Shown here piece by piece: positions 24,185-32,407 of a stretch of DNA of 41,874 bases (the first letter of the stretch is position 1; every line of letters starts with the position of its first letter). Both the position numbers and the translations under genes were made by a program. Origin of the DNA: an uncultured Bacteroidales bacterium (lineage in GTDB: Bacteria > Bacteroidota > Bacteroidia > Bacteroidales > Paludibacteraceae); NCBI GenBank assembly GCA_900319995.1, contig ONQO01000016.1, positions 1-41,874 on the forward strand, read 5' to 3'. Below the pieces are notes generated by a model. The model did not search any database and was not told the DNA's origin. It saw only the letters and a list, made by a program, of their open reading frames with translations.

Positions 24185-24738
24185 CAGAACGAGAGAAAAT
24201 GTTAGCAGGCGAAGTGTATGATGCCTGTGATCCGGAGTTATTGCAAGACCTCAACCGCGTGAAAGTACTTTGTCAGCAGTACAACAACCTGCTGCCGACG
24301 GACTTTGCCGCGCGAAACAAAATGATCCGTGAGATATTAGGTCAGGCGGATGAAGACACTTTCATCAACCAGCCGTTTTACTGCGACTACGGCAAGTATA
24401 TCCGCGTCGGCAAACGGTTCTTTGCAAACTTCGGTTTTACCGTGCTGGATGAGGCCTATGTCACCATCGGCGACGATTGCTTTCTTGGACCGGGTGTGCA
24501 TATCTACTGCGCGTGTCATAGTACCGATCCGCGTGAGCGCAAGACCCGTCAGGAATGGGCAAAACCCGTCACCATCGGCAACGATGTGTGGATAGGCGGC
24601 AACGTGACCATCCTGCCCGGCGTCACCATCGGCGATAATTGTACCATAGGCGCCGGATCGGTTGTCACGCACGACATCCCCGCGAACTCTATCGCCGTCG
24701 GCAATCCCGCCAAAATTATTAAACATTTAGAATGGTAA
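24181..24738 (+). CDS. maa: Maltose/galactoside O-acetyltransferase
   Basis: A 185-residue protein. The N-terminal Mac domain (EREKMLAGEVYDACDPELL) is followed by a left-handed beta-helix of hexapeptide repeats: VTIGDDCFLGPGVHIYCACH (catalytic His after the CAC) and VWIGGNVTILPGVTIGDNC. AVGNPAKIIKHL closes it. It transfers acetyl from acetyl-CoA to sugar hydroxyls in the cytoplasm. Length and motifs match full-length Maa/NodL/LacA enzymes; the precise sugar is not inferable. Confidence 0.9.
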   Translation: MTEREKMLAGEVYDACDPELLQDLNRVKVLCQQYNNLLPTDFAARNKMIREILGQADEDTFINQPFYCDYGKYIRVGKRFFANFGFTVLDEAYVTIGDDCFLGPGVHIYCACHSTDPRERKTRQEWAKPVTIGNDVWIGGNVTILPGVTIGDNCTIGAGSVVTHDIPANSIAVGNPAKIIKHLEW

Positions 24739-24768
24739 CACATAATTATATTTTAAATTTTTACACGT

Positions 24769-25362
24769 ATGAAAACCAGTACTAAAATCTGGATGTGCCT
24801 TGCGGGTGTAGCACTCGTAGCACTCGGCGTTATGTGTATCCTCTACCCGGGAACCACATTGTTAAGCCTGGCTTGGGTATTCGGTCTTATGTTTTTCCTC
24901 GGCGGTTGCACAGAGATGGCAGCGTGGTCGGCTACACGCGGATTTATTCCCATGAGCGGACTGATGTTCCTTTCTGCTTTGTTGCAGATCATCCTCGGCG
25001 CAATCATGGTTTTTCATCCGGCTCCGTTGATGGTGGCGCTGCCGTTCATTTTCGCTTTCTGGCTCCTCTTCGAAGGCATCAATCTGGCTATCAGTTCGTT
25101 TGATTTCAAGCGTGTCGGTTTCCGCCGCTGGTGGATTGTCTGTTGCTTTGGTGTGCTGGCGGCATGCTTCGGCGTGTACTGCCTCGTTAACCCGAATGTG
25201 AGCGCAGAGACCATCGCATGGGTTGTGGGACTTGGTATTATCTTAGATGGCATCGGCAATTGGGTCAAAGTGGCTGTTGTCAACAAGGTTGAGAAACGTT
25301 TCATCAAACTGCACGACCGTTTGCGCGAAGTGACAGACATCGACTGGGAAGAAGTGAAATAA
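24769..25362 (+). CDS. HdeD family (DUF308) membrane protein
   Basis: A 197-residue protein with about six membrane segments (from IWMCLAGVALVALGVMCIL to AWVVGLGIILDGIGNWV) in the regular DUF308 pattern of short helices with GxxxxxxP-type turns, and a charged C-terminal tail (HDRLREVTDIDWEEVK). HdeD proteins sit in the inner membrane and are linked to acid resistance in enterobacteria; the role in Bacteroidales is unclear. It overlaps the next gene by one base, starting a three-gene run ending at 27023. Confidence 0.85.
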   Translation: MKTSTKIWMCLAGVALVALGVMCILYPGTTLLSLAWVFGLMFFLGGCTEMAAWSATRGFIPMSGLMFLSALLQIILGAIMVFHPAPLMVALPFIFAFWLLFEGINLAISSFDFKRVGFRRWWIVCCFGVLAACFGVYCLVNPNVSAETIAWVVGLGIILDGIGNWVKVAVVNKVEKRFIKLHDRLREVTDIDWEEVK

Positions 25363-26123
25363 TGAGAGCGAATCGGGAAAAAGGTAACGCTTGGATTACC
25401 CTTGTGGTATTCCTTCTCGCAGCCTCGGGCATGTATGCGCCGCCGGTTGGCGCCCATAACGCTTACCGCGACACTTGCTATTCAATAGGCGCCTCGGCGG
25501 GCTATGCGTATAATATTATTTACGCTCACTATGGTGTCTTCGATGTTGATGCATTTTTGCCACTAAATCCTCATTTTGAGGGAGAGGTGCATTTGCATGC
25601 CACAACCGCCAATACCTATACTGTTGGAATCCAAGCGCAACCTAAATTTCCAATTCGAAGAGACGGAAAAGACTGCGGTGAAATTTTACTGGAGACTCAA
25701 CTGATGTACGAATTATTTCTGCGCAATCGTATTCATGGTTTAAATGCCTCTTTTTTAGTAGGTTACCGTTGGGAATATGTATATGTAAAGATTGGTTACG
25801 GCTTGCGGTTGGCTGCTATGATAGACATCTCTCCACATTCGACGGATAATGGAATCCTGGAACCTCATAACTTGGTTTATCATGCGGAGGTTTTTGTCCG
25901 TCCTCATACCTCTCCTTGGAATCTGTCGTTTTGCGTGACGGATATGACGGAGAGCCAGATGGAGCGCATGTTTACGCCGATTTTTATTGTCAATAGTTAT
26001 GTCGATTTGTCTTCTCATTGGCGTTTGGAGATGAGCGGTCGTTGCAAACCCGTCGGGATTGCCAACATGGCGCCTTCTTTTTTCGGCGCAGAAGGGAGAA
26101 TAGGAGCACGTTATAGATTTTGA
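25362..26123 (+). CDS. Putative outer-membrane beta-barrel protein
   Basis: A 253-residue protein. A signal peptide (WITLVVFLLAASGMYAPPVGA) is followed by alternating polar/hydrophobic strands such as YSIGASAGYAYNIIYA, YVYVKIGYGLRLAAMIDIS and WRLEMSGRCKPVG. It ends in GRIGARYRF, whose terminal Phe is the usual signal for insertion by the Bam machinery. No specific family was recognised. It lies between hdeD and a periplasmic phosphoesterase with tight spacing, so all three are probably transcribed together. Confidence 0.7.
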   Translation: MRANREKGNAWITLVVFLLAASGMYAPPVGAHNAYRDTCYSIGASAGYAYNIIYAHYGVFDVDAFLPLNPHFEGEVHLHATTANTYTVGIQAQPKFPIRRDGKDCGEILLETQLMYELFLRNRIHGLNASFLVGYRWEYVYVKIGYGLRLAAMIDISPHSTDNGILEPHNLVYHAEVFVRPHTSPWNLSFCVTDMTESQMERMFTPIFIVNSYVDLSSHWRLEMSGRCKPVGIANMAPSFFGAEGRIGARYRF

Positions 26124-26126
26124 GAG

Positions 26127-27023
26127 ATGAAAAAAAGATATATTTATATAGCCGTTTTGGTCGCACTCTTTTTCAGTAGCTGTGACGAGAACATGGGCGC
26201 ACTGGTGAAAAGCCACACCCCCACAGTAAACCAGCGGTATCAGCAATACATTCTCTATAACATGGAACACGGCTATACCACCATTCAAGTACACGACGAT
26301 GAATACACGGTATATGTCTGTACGGATACCCATGTGGCGACGGTCAATAAAAAACTGCAAACCTTTATCCAGACGTACCGCAACGACAAGACCTGTCCTG
26401 TTGCGGTGTGTTTAGGAGATTTGATTGAAGCGGATCACTCCTATCTTTAGTTTAAGGAAGCTTTTGACCATGTGAAAACAAATCCCGCTAAGCCCGATAC
26501 GATGTTTGTCACCATTGGCAACCACGATGTGTTCTTCGACCAATGGAATAATTTTATTCAATATTGGCCGACGGCGATGTATTATTTCGTGGTAGAGACC
26601 AACGGAAAAAACAAGGCGAAGGATCTGTATATCTGTCTCGATAATGCGCAAGGGACATTTGGCGAGTTGCAGATTAAATGGTTGAAACATCTCCTCGCGG
26701 AGCATGAGCAATACCGCCATATTATTGTGTATGCGCATATCAATATCTTCCGGCGTGACAATACGTCGGCGGATATCGCTACGGTTTCGCTCGAAGAAAC
26801 CTACGAACTGATGTCGCTGTTTGCCAAATATGGCGTAGAGCAATACTGGTCCGGACACGACCATTCGCGGGAGGAGTTCTCGCACGGCGGAGTGAAGTAT
26901 ATCATCGTGGATAGCATGCAGGAGGAAAATAACGAGTCCGCCTATATGATTCTACATGTGGGCAAGGAGTTAAATAACACCTTCCATCAAATAGAAACGG
27001 ATCCGGCACTTTTGAACGAATAA
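26127..27023 (+). pseudogene. Calcineurin-like phosphoesterase lipoprotein with internal amber stop
   Basis: The frame is continuous apart from TAG at 26448-26450 (codon 108). The start has a lipoprotein signal ending FFSSC (Cys19). Metal-binding motifs appear in the right order on both sides of the stop: CTDTH (Asp67, His69) and CLGDLIEAD (Asp98) before, then TIGNHD (131-134), IVYAHINIF and WSGHDHS after it. Thus only a nonsense change separates it from an intact enzyme. Product would be a truncated inactive lipoprotein unless TAG is read through. Sequencing error is possible. Confidence 0.85.
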
Positions 27024-27081
27024 TACCAACGTAGTGGGATCAACACCTGTACAACAACGAAAATAAGAAACTCTCAATCCT

Positions 27082-27279
27082 ATGAAAGCGATCTTTATCA
27101 ACGGTTCTCCGCGGAAGAACAAAAATACCGCGCAGATGTTAGAAGCCGCTATGAAAGGCGCACAGGAAGCCGGCGCGGAAGTGGAGATGATCCATCTATA
27201 CGGCCTTAATTACAAAGGTTGTATGAGCTGTTTTCTCTGCAAACGCAAGGGCAATACGGCTATTTATTTGGGTCGATAA
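27082..27279 (+). pseudogene. 3'-truncated flavodoxin/FMN reductase fragment
   Basis: The first 60 codons are a good iron-sulfur flavoprotein N-terminus (MKAIFINGSPRKNKNTAQML, then YKGCMSCFLCKRKGN). The reading then departs from the family at about 27255 and stops after a few residues, so the flavin loop and the C-terminal two thirds are missing. Compare the complete gene at 22980. It is a gene remnant left by a deletion. Confidence 0.75.
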
Positions 27280-27334
27280 TTATCAACAATTATGGACAAA
27301 TAATCTGTTTTTGGTCCACTTTCTTCTGTTAATC

Positions 27335-27366
27335 CTTGCATATATCAAATATTTTTTGTACTTTTG
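27335..27366 (+). promoter_or_regulatory. Promoter of the C_GCAxxG_C_C gene
   Basis: CTTG (one off TTTG) at 27335-27338, 20 bases, then TACTTTTG at 27359-27366 and GCAC. Confidence 0.65.
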
Positions 27367-27389
27367 CACGCTCAAATGTTTTACGCAAA

Positions 27390-27860
27390 ATGGCTAAACT
27401 GAATAATGATGAAATAGAAGCACGCGCCCAACGCGCCGTAGAATTATTCAAGCAGGGTTTTAACTGCTCTCAAGCAGTCTTTGCCTCTTGTGCCGATCTA
27501 TACGGCATTCCAGACGAACAATTAGCACTACGATTGTCTGCTTCTTTCGGCGGCGGAATGGGAAGGATGCGCCTTGTCTGCGGAGCCGCCTCCGGCATGT
27601 TCATGTTAGCAGGTCTCCATAACGGCTCTGCTACACCGCACGACAATACCGGCAAAATGGCGAACTATGCGTTTGTGCAACAGTTGGCCGGAGAGTTCAA
27701 AGCCCGATATGGTTCACTTATCTGTGCGGAACTGTTGGGTTTGGCTCCGAGACCCGAAGACCCCAAACCAGCGGAAAGGACTCCACAGTATTACGAGAAA
27801 CGTCCATGTCCGGAAATGATAGCTGAGGCTGTGCGGATTTATTTGAAAAGCCTCCTTTAA
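27390..27860 (+). CDS. C_GCAxxG_C_C family redox-type protein
   Basis: A 156-residue protein from the ATG at 27390. Ordered cysteines define the family: FNCSQAVFAS, then VCGAASGMFMLAG (the GCAxxG-like motif, here CGAASG), a Cys in SLICAELLG and RPCPEMIAEAV at the end. These proteins are small helical, possibly metal- or redox-active; their substrates are unknown and they are often near oxidoreductases, as here. A hairpin (27870-27877 with 27883-27890) follows and may end the transcript. Confidence 0.88.
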   Translation: MAKLNNDEIEARAQRAVELFKQGFNCSQAVFASCADLYGIPDEQLALRLSASFGGGMGRMRLVCGAASGMFMLAGLHNGSATPHDNTGKMANYAFVQQLAGEFKARYGSLICAELLGLAPRPEDPKPAERTPQYYEKRPCPEMIAEAVRIYLKSLL

Positions 27861-27869
27861 AATCACGGG

Positions 27870-27890
27870 ATAATATACATAGTATATTAT
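27870..27890. terminator. AT-rich hairpin, possible terminator
   Basis: Perfect 8-bp A/T stem with a 5-base loop, no T run. Weak evidence for termination. Confidence 0.35.
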
Positions 27891-27989
27891 AGGTATATGT
27901 AGGATGCGATAAAAGCAGTACGTACTCAGTACTTTCCCTGTTACTACCCCTTACAAAACGTTTATTCAACGAAATAAAATAACGGAAAA

Positions 27990-28877
27990 ATGATAGTAAA
28001 GAGTCTGATTGAACTGATAGGCAAAACGCCGATGTTGGAAATCCAACCGGGTTTGCTGCTGAAGTTGGAGCGCTTTAATCCGGGCGGTTCTGTCAAGGAC
28101 CGTACAGCCCTTGCCATGATCGAAGAAGCGGAGAAAAGCGGCAAGTTGTTACCCGGTTCCACGATTATCGAACCGACAAGCGGCAACACCGGTGTTGGAT
28201 TGGCATGGATAGGTCGTCTCAAAGGGTACAAAGTGATTCTTACGATGCCGGAAACGATGTCCGTAGAGCGCCGTAATCTGTTATCGGCGTATGGTGCGGA
28301 ACTGGTTCTGACTCCCGGCAGCGAAGGCATGAAGGGCGCCATCAGCAAAGCGGAGCAGTTACGCGACGAGATCCCCGGTGCTATTATCTTGGGTCAGTTT
28401 GTCAATCCCGCCAACCCCGCTATTCATTATGCGACGACGGGTCAGGAGATATGGGAGGATACGCACGGACAAGTGGATGTGTTCATTGCCGGAGTAGGAA
28501 CCGGCGGCACGGTCAGCGGAGTAGGGAGAGCCCTCAAAGAACATAATTTTACCATTGAAATCATTGCCGTAGAACCGGCGTCCTCTCCTGTTCTCTCCGG
28601 CGGAGTTTCCGGACTGCATAAGATACAGGGCATAGGAGCCGGATTTGTTCCCGAGACCTATCAATCGGGCTATATAGACCGCGTAATGGGCGTGACCAAC
28701 GAAGATGCTTTCAGCGTAGCCCGTACACTCGCCAAAGACTATGGTTTGCTGGTCGGCATTTCTTCCGGCGCAGCCTATTCGGCGGCGCTACAGTTGGCAG
28801 AACAGCCGGAATATAAAGGCAAGACGATTGTTGTTCTCATGCCCGACACCGGCGAAAGATATTTAAGTGTATTATGA
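27990..28877 (+). CDS. cysK: Cysteine synthase A (O-acetylserine sulfhydrylase)
   Basis: A 295-residue protein. NPGGSVKDRTA carries the PLP lysine (Lys36); PTSGNTG binds the substrate carboxylate; AGVGTGGTVSGVGRAL holds the PLP phosphate; GISSGAA and MPDTGERYLS complete the fold II pattern. It makes cysteine from O-acetylserine and sulfide in the cytoplasm. The gene overlaps the serine acetyltransferase gene by four bases, a natural cysteine-biosynthesis operon, but the partner gene is damaged. Confidence 0.93.
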   Translation: MIVKSLIELIGKTPMLEIQPGLLLKLERFNPGGSVKDRTALAMIEEAEKSGKLLPGSTIIEPTSGNTGVGLAWIGRLKGYKVILTMPETMSVERRNLLSAYGAELVLTPGSEGMKGAISKAEQLRDEIPGAIILGQFVNPANPAIHYATTGQEIWEDTHGQVDVFIAGVGTGGTVSGVGRALKEHNFTIEIIAVEPASSPVLSGGVSGLHKIQGIGAGFVPETYQSGYIDRVMGVTNEDAFSVARTLAKDYGLLVGISSGAAYSAALQLAEQPEYKGKTIVVLMPDTGERYLSVL

Positions 28878-29526
28878 CCCGTATTCCTACAATAAGTCAA
28901 TTGAAGCAGTTGGTAGCCCATTTGCAAGGCGTTATATTTCCGGATTATTTTCCTGAGGTGGAAGTCCCTTCGGGTTTATGCCTTCCGGACACATTCTGGG
29001 CAGAGATACCGTCTATTGCACGGATGGTTAATACCGACGTGGACGCCGTACTGCATAACGACCCAGCCGTTTCCGACCGCGGAGAAGTTATTCTTTGTTA
29101 TCCGTTGACCTATGAGATGGTGCATTACCGTGCCGCCCTTGTGCTCTATCTCCTCGGCGTACCGCGTATCCCGCGCATGCTAACTGAATTAGCGCACGCG
29201 CGTACAGGAATCGATATTCATCCTGCCGCTTCTATAGGCGATTATTTTTGTATCGATCACGGAACCGGTGTTGTGATTGGCGAAACGGCTATTATCGGTT
29301 CGCATGTAGTTTTATATCAGGGTGTTACGCTCGGCGCAAAGAGCCGCGTCACCCGATTCTGGAGGATCATGTGACCGTCTATTCCAACACCTCCATTCTC
29401 GGTCGTGTCACCATCGGACATGATACAGTCGTCGGCGGTAACGTCTGGCTTACGCATGATGTTCCTCCCAACTCCTTCGTTCTCCAAACCACACCGGAGA
29501 TCAGAATAAAGATGAAAGGCGAATAA
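28874..29526 (+). pseudogene. cysE: Serine O-acetyltransferase, frameshifted by a small deletion
   Basis: The first frame runs to 29374 and matches CysE/EpsC through ARTGIDIHPAASIGDY, HGTGVVIGETA and LYQGVTLGAKS. The rest of the protein (RHPILEDHVTVYSNTSILG, then VGGNVWLTHDVP) is in another frame to 29526. At the junction near 29344 the loop between LGAKS and RHPIL, usually about a dozen residues in CysE, is missing, so a deletion of a non-multiple of three is likely. The truncated product would lack the end of the beta-helix and the tail that binds CysK. Cysteine synthesis would need another CysE elsewhere. Confidence 0.8.
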
Positions 29527-29536
29527 AAATATTATT

Positions 29537-30883
29537 ATGGATTACTCTACATTCCTACAACGTGCAAAAAGTTTCTTGCACCAACAGTTAAATCTGGCGG
29601 ATTATATAGATGTTAAATCCGCCGGAGAAAATGTCCGTGACAGTATTCATTTCCGCGGACCCAATATTTACATTCTCTTTGTGGCGATAATTATAGCCAG
29701 CGTCGGGTTGAATGTCAACTCAATACCTGTAATTATAGGCGCGATGCTTATATCCCCTTTGATGAGCCCGATTATCGGATTTGGCATGGGGTTAGGAACG
29801 AAAGATACGAGTTTGGTGCTAGGATCGCTCAAGAACTTAGGTATCATGTTCGTAATCAGTTTGTTGGCATCCACTATTTATTTTCTGGTAACGCCATTGG
29901 AGACGGATAATCCGACGGAGTTGTTGGCACGCACACGCCCCTCTATCTACGATGTGTTCATCGCCTTTTTCGGTGGAATAGCGGGCATTCTTGAGTTGGC
30001 ACGAAAGCAAAAAGGAACCGTGATGGCAGGTGTAGCCATCGCCACCGCGTTGATGCCGCCTTTGTGTACGGTCGGCTACGGAATAGCGCAATGGAACTGG
30101 CATTATGCCGGAGGTGCTTTATATCTGTTCTTTATCAACTGTGTCTTTATTGCGCTTGCTACTTTCCTTGCGGTTAAGTTTTTGCGTTTTCCTTCGCTTG
30201 AACAAACAGAAAGCAAATCGCGTCGGAGTGTCATCGTTTACTCCTTGTTTATCTTGGTGGTATTGGTTCCCAGTTTTTTCAGCGCATATAATATCGTCAT
30301 GGAGAATCGTTTTTCCAATGCCGCGAGTCATTTTGTAAAAGACAATCGGACCATAGGAGATACCTATATTTTTGACTACGCGATAGACGTGGAGTCCACT
30401 CCCTATACGGTAACCTTGCGTTTGGCAGGAGGCATGTTGACGCCGGACTCCCGTGCGAAATTATTTAGGGAAGCCGAGAAATACGGTATTTTGTCGTCGC
30501 AGATATTGTTTCATGAAGATGCTACTATTGAAGTGCGTCGATTGAATGAAACAGAAATCATGAAAGACTGGATGGCGACGACCGAGCAGCAATTGAAGCA
30601 AAGGGACGATTCGATACGTATTCTCCTTGCCCGTATGGATGAATACAAAGCCGCTTATCAGTCATTGTTGCTTCCGACGAATCAGATTACCAAAGAGTTA
30701 CGAGCTCAATGGCCTTCCATAGACCAACTATTGCTGGCGCGTGCCGATTCGACTATACTGCTGGTCGTATCTCCGAAGAAAGATTCTACAGAGTATCTGT
30801 TTCAGCCGGAAGACCTGTCGCGCATGGAGCAATGGCTGAAGGTTCGTCTCCAAGCGCCTTCTGCACAAGTAATAACCCGTTAA
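29537..30883 (+). CDS. DUF389 family membrane protein
   Basis: A 448-residue protein. The conserved core NIYILFVAIIIASVGLNVNS, VIIGAMLISPLMSPIIG and ATALMPPLCTVGYGIA is diagnostic for DUF389 (TIGR00341-type). About six membrane segments lie in residues 45-255, followed by a soluble alpha/beta and coiled-coil C-terminus (from about 265). Function unknown; it is suspected to be a transporter-like protein. It starts ten bases after the cysE remnant. Confidence 0.88.
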   Translation: MDYSTFLQRAKSFLHQQLNLADYIDVKSAGENVRDSIHFRGPNIYILFVAIIIASVGLNVNSIPVIIGAMLISPLMSPIIGFGMGLGTKDTSLVLGSLKNLGIMFVISLLASTIYFLVTPLETDNPTELLARTRPSIYDVFIAFFGGIAGILELARKQKGTVMAGVAIATALMPPLCTVGYGIAQWNWHYAGGALYLFFINCVFIALATFLAVKFLRFPSLEQTESKSRRSVIVYSLFILVVLVPSFFSAYNIVMENRFSNAASHFVKDNRTIGDTYIFDYAIDVESTPYTVTLRLAGGMLTPDSRAKLFREAEKYGILSSQILFHEDATIEVRRLNETEIMKDWMATTEQQLKQRDDSIRILLARMDEYKAAYQSLLLPTNQITKELRAQWPSIDQLLLARADSTILLVVSPKKDSTEYLFQPEDLSRMEQWLKVRLQAPSAQVITR

Positions 30884-30906
30884 ACAGCAATTAACCAAAT
30901 CATATA

Positions 30907-32256
30907 ATGAGTAAATACTTTTTAGCAATCATTGGTGGCGGTCCAGCCGGTTATACCGCCGCCGAGAAAGCATCCAAAGCCGGTAAAGATGTGGTACTCT
31001 TTGAGCAAAATGCATTGGGTGGCACATGCCTCAATGTAGGTTGTATTCCCACCAAATCGTTGCTGTACGGCGCCAAACAGTACTACAACGCCACGCACGC
31101 GCAGAAATACGGCGTCACGGCAGAAAACGTCGCTTTCGATTTTGCCGCCATGCAGAAACGCAAGACTATCGTGGTACGCAAACTCGTTGCCGGTATCAAG
31201 CAGCGTCTCAATAATGCGCATTGTACGCTGGTAAACGGGGCAGCCCAAGTCCTCGATTCCATCCACCAAGTATGGCGGATAACCTGTAACGGCGAGATCT
31301 ATGAGGCGGATAACCTGATGATCTGTACGGGTTCTACGAATTTTGTGCCGCCTATTCCCGGTATCCAAGACAATCCTTCCGTATGGGACAGTACAGACGC
31401 GCTTAATGCCACGGAACTGCCCAAGTCCGTTATTATCATCGGCGGCGGAGTAATTGGAATGGAGTTCGCTACGCTCTATCATGAACTCGGTATCCCTGTA
31501 ACGGTCATCGAGGCAACGCCGACGTTATTACCGAATGTGGATCCGGAAATCATGCTTATGCTTTTGGAGAAATACCGAAAAGCAGGAATGCGTATCCTTT
31601 TGGCTTCCAGAGCAGAGGAGATTGACGGAAACCGCGTCAAAGTGCAAGACGAATGGTTGGAAGCGGACAAGATACTGGTGTGTGTCGGCAGGAAAGCGAA
31701 TCTGCAGGGATTGGAGGCTTTGACGGACTTGGAACTCCATCGAGGAACTGTTGTCATCGACGAATACTGCCGGACAAATCTTCCCAATGTTTATGCCTGC
31801 GGCGACGTAACCGGCAAAATCATGCTCGCCCATGTCGCTTCGCGTCAAGCCGAAGTGGCTGTAGATAAAATGCTGAATGAACCGCAAAACGAACAAAAGA
31901 TGGTTTATCATGCCGTTCCTTCAGTAGTTTATACAAATCCGGAAATAGCCAGTGTCGGCGTAACAGATATACAGGCAAAATCCTTAGATATGGAAGTAGA
32001 GGTGAAGAAGCTACCGATGACTTTCTCCGGCCGTTTTATGGCAGAGAACGAAGGCGAGACAGGACTTTGCAAGATAGTTATCCACAAAGATACTCAAGTG
32101 GTGATAGGTGTACATATGATCGGCAACCCGTGCTCGGAGTTCGTTTCTGCGGCTTCCTGTGCCGTACGTCATGAATTAACCCTGTCGGAATTTCGGCAGG
32201 TTGTCTTCCCGCATCCTACCGTCAGCGAAATTCTGCATGAGGTAATTAGCGACTAA
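30907..32256 (+). CDS. lpdA: Dihydrolipoyl dehydrogenase
   Basis: A 449-residue protein. FAD motif IGGGPAGYTAAE, redox disulfide GGTCLNVGCIP (Cys41, Cys46), NAD motif IIIGGGVIGMEFA, FAD-binding YACGDVTGKIMLAH and the catalytic HPTVSEILHE near the C-terminus are all present. It is the E3 component that reoxidises lipoamide in 2-oxoacid dehydrogenases or the glycine cleavage system. The gcvP gene 9 kb away makes a glycine-cleavage role possible but not proven. A terminator follows. Confidence 0.93.
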   Translation: MSKYFLAIIGGGPAGYTAAEKASKAGKDVVLFEQNALGGTCLNVGCIPTKSLLYGAKQYYNATHAQKYGVTAENVAFDFAAMQKRKTIVVRKLVAGIKQRLNNAHCTLVNGAAQVLDSIHQVWRITCNGEIYEADNLMICTGSTNFVPPIPGIQDNPSVWDSTDALNATELPKSVIIIGGGVIGMEFATLYHELGIPVTVIEATPTLLPNVDPEIMLMLLEKYRKAGMRILLASRAEEIDGNRVKVQDEWLEADKILVCVGRKANLQGLEALTDLELHRGTVVIDEYCRTNLPNVYACGDVTGKIMLAHVASRQAEVAVDKMLNEPQNEQKMVYHAVPSVVYTNPEIASVGVTDIQAKSLDMEVEVKKLPMTFSGRFMAENEGETGLCKIVIHKDTQVVIGVHMIGNPCSEFVSAASCAVRHELTLSEFRQVVFPHPTVSEILHEVISD

Positions 32257-32277
32257 GTTTGTCTTTATGTGACCACA

Positions 32278-32312
32278 AAAAATGCCTGAATAGTTATTGT
32301 TTGGGCATTTTT
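32278..32312 (+). terminator. Rho-independent terminator
   Basis: AAATGCC and GGGCATTTTT pair (core 32282-32286 with 32304-32308) ahead of T-rich sequence. Confidence 0.7.
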
Positions 32313-32368
32313 CTTCGTGTTTGCACACTTTCCGTCAAATTTTACACATATATATGCGCGAAAAGCAG

Positions 32369-32376
32369 TAATTTTG
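32369..32376 (+). promoter_or_regulatory. Promoter -7 element of the surface-protein operon
   Basis: TAATTTTG at 32369-32376 followed by TGC; no clear -33. Confidence 0.5.
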
Positions 32377-32407
32377 TGCGCTAATTTGAATAAATACCAA
32401 CGAATCT

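Noticed and set aside
29668-30331. Minus-strand ORFs opposite the DUF389 gene
   Set aside because: Shadows; apparent hydrophobicity mirrors the membrane segments of the real gene.
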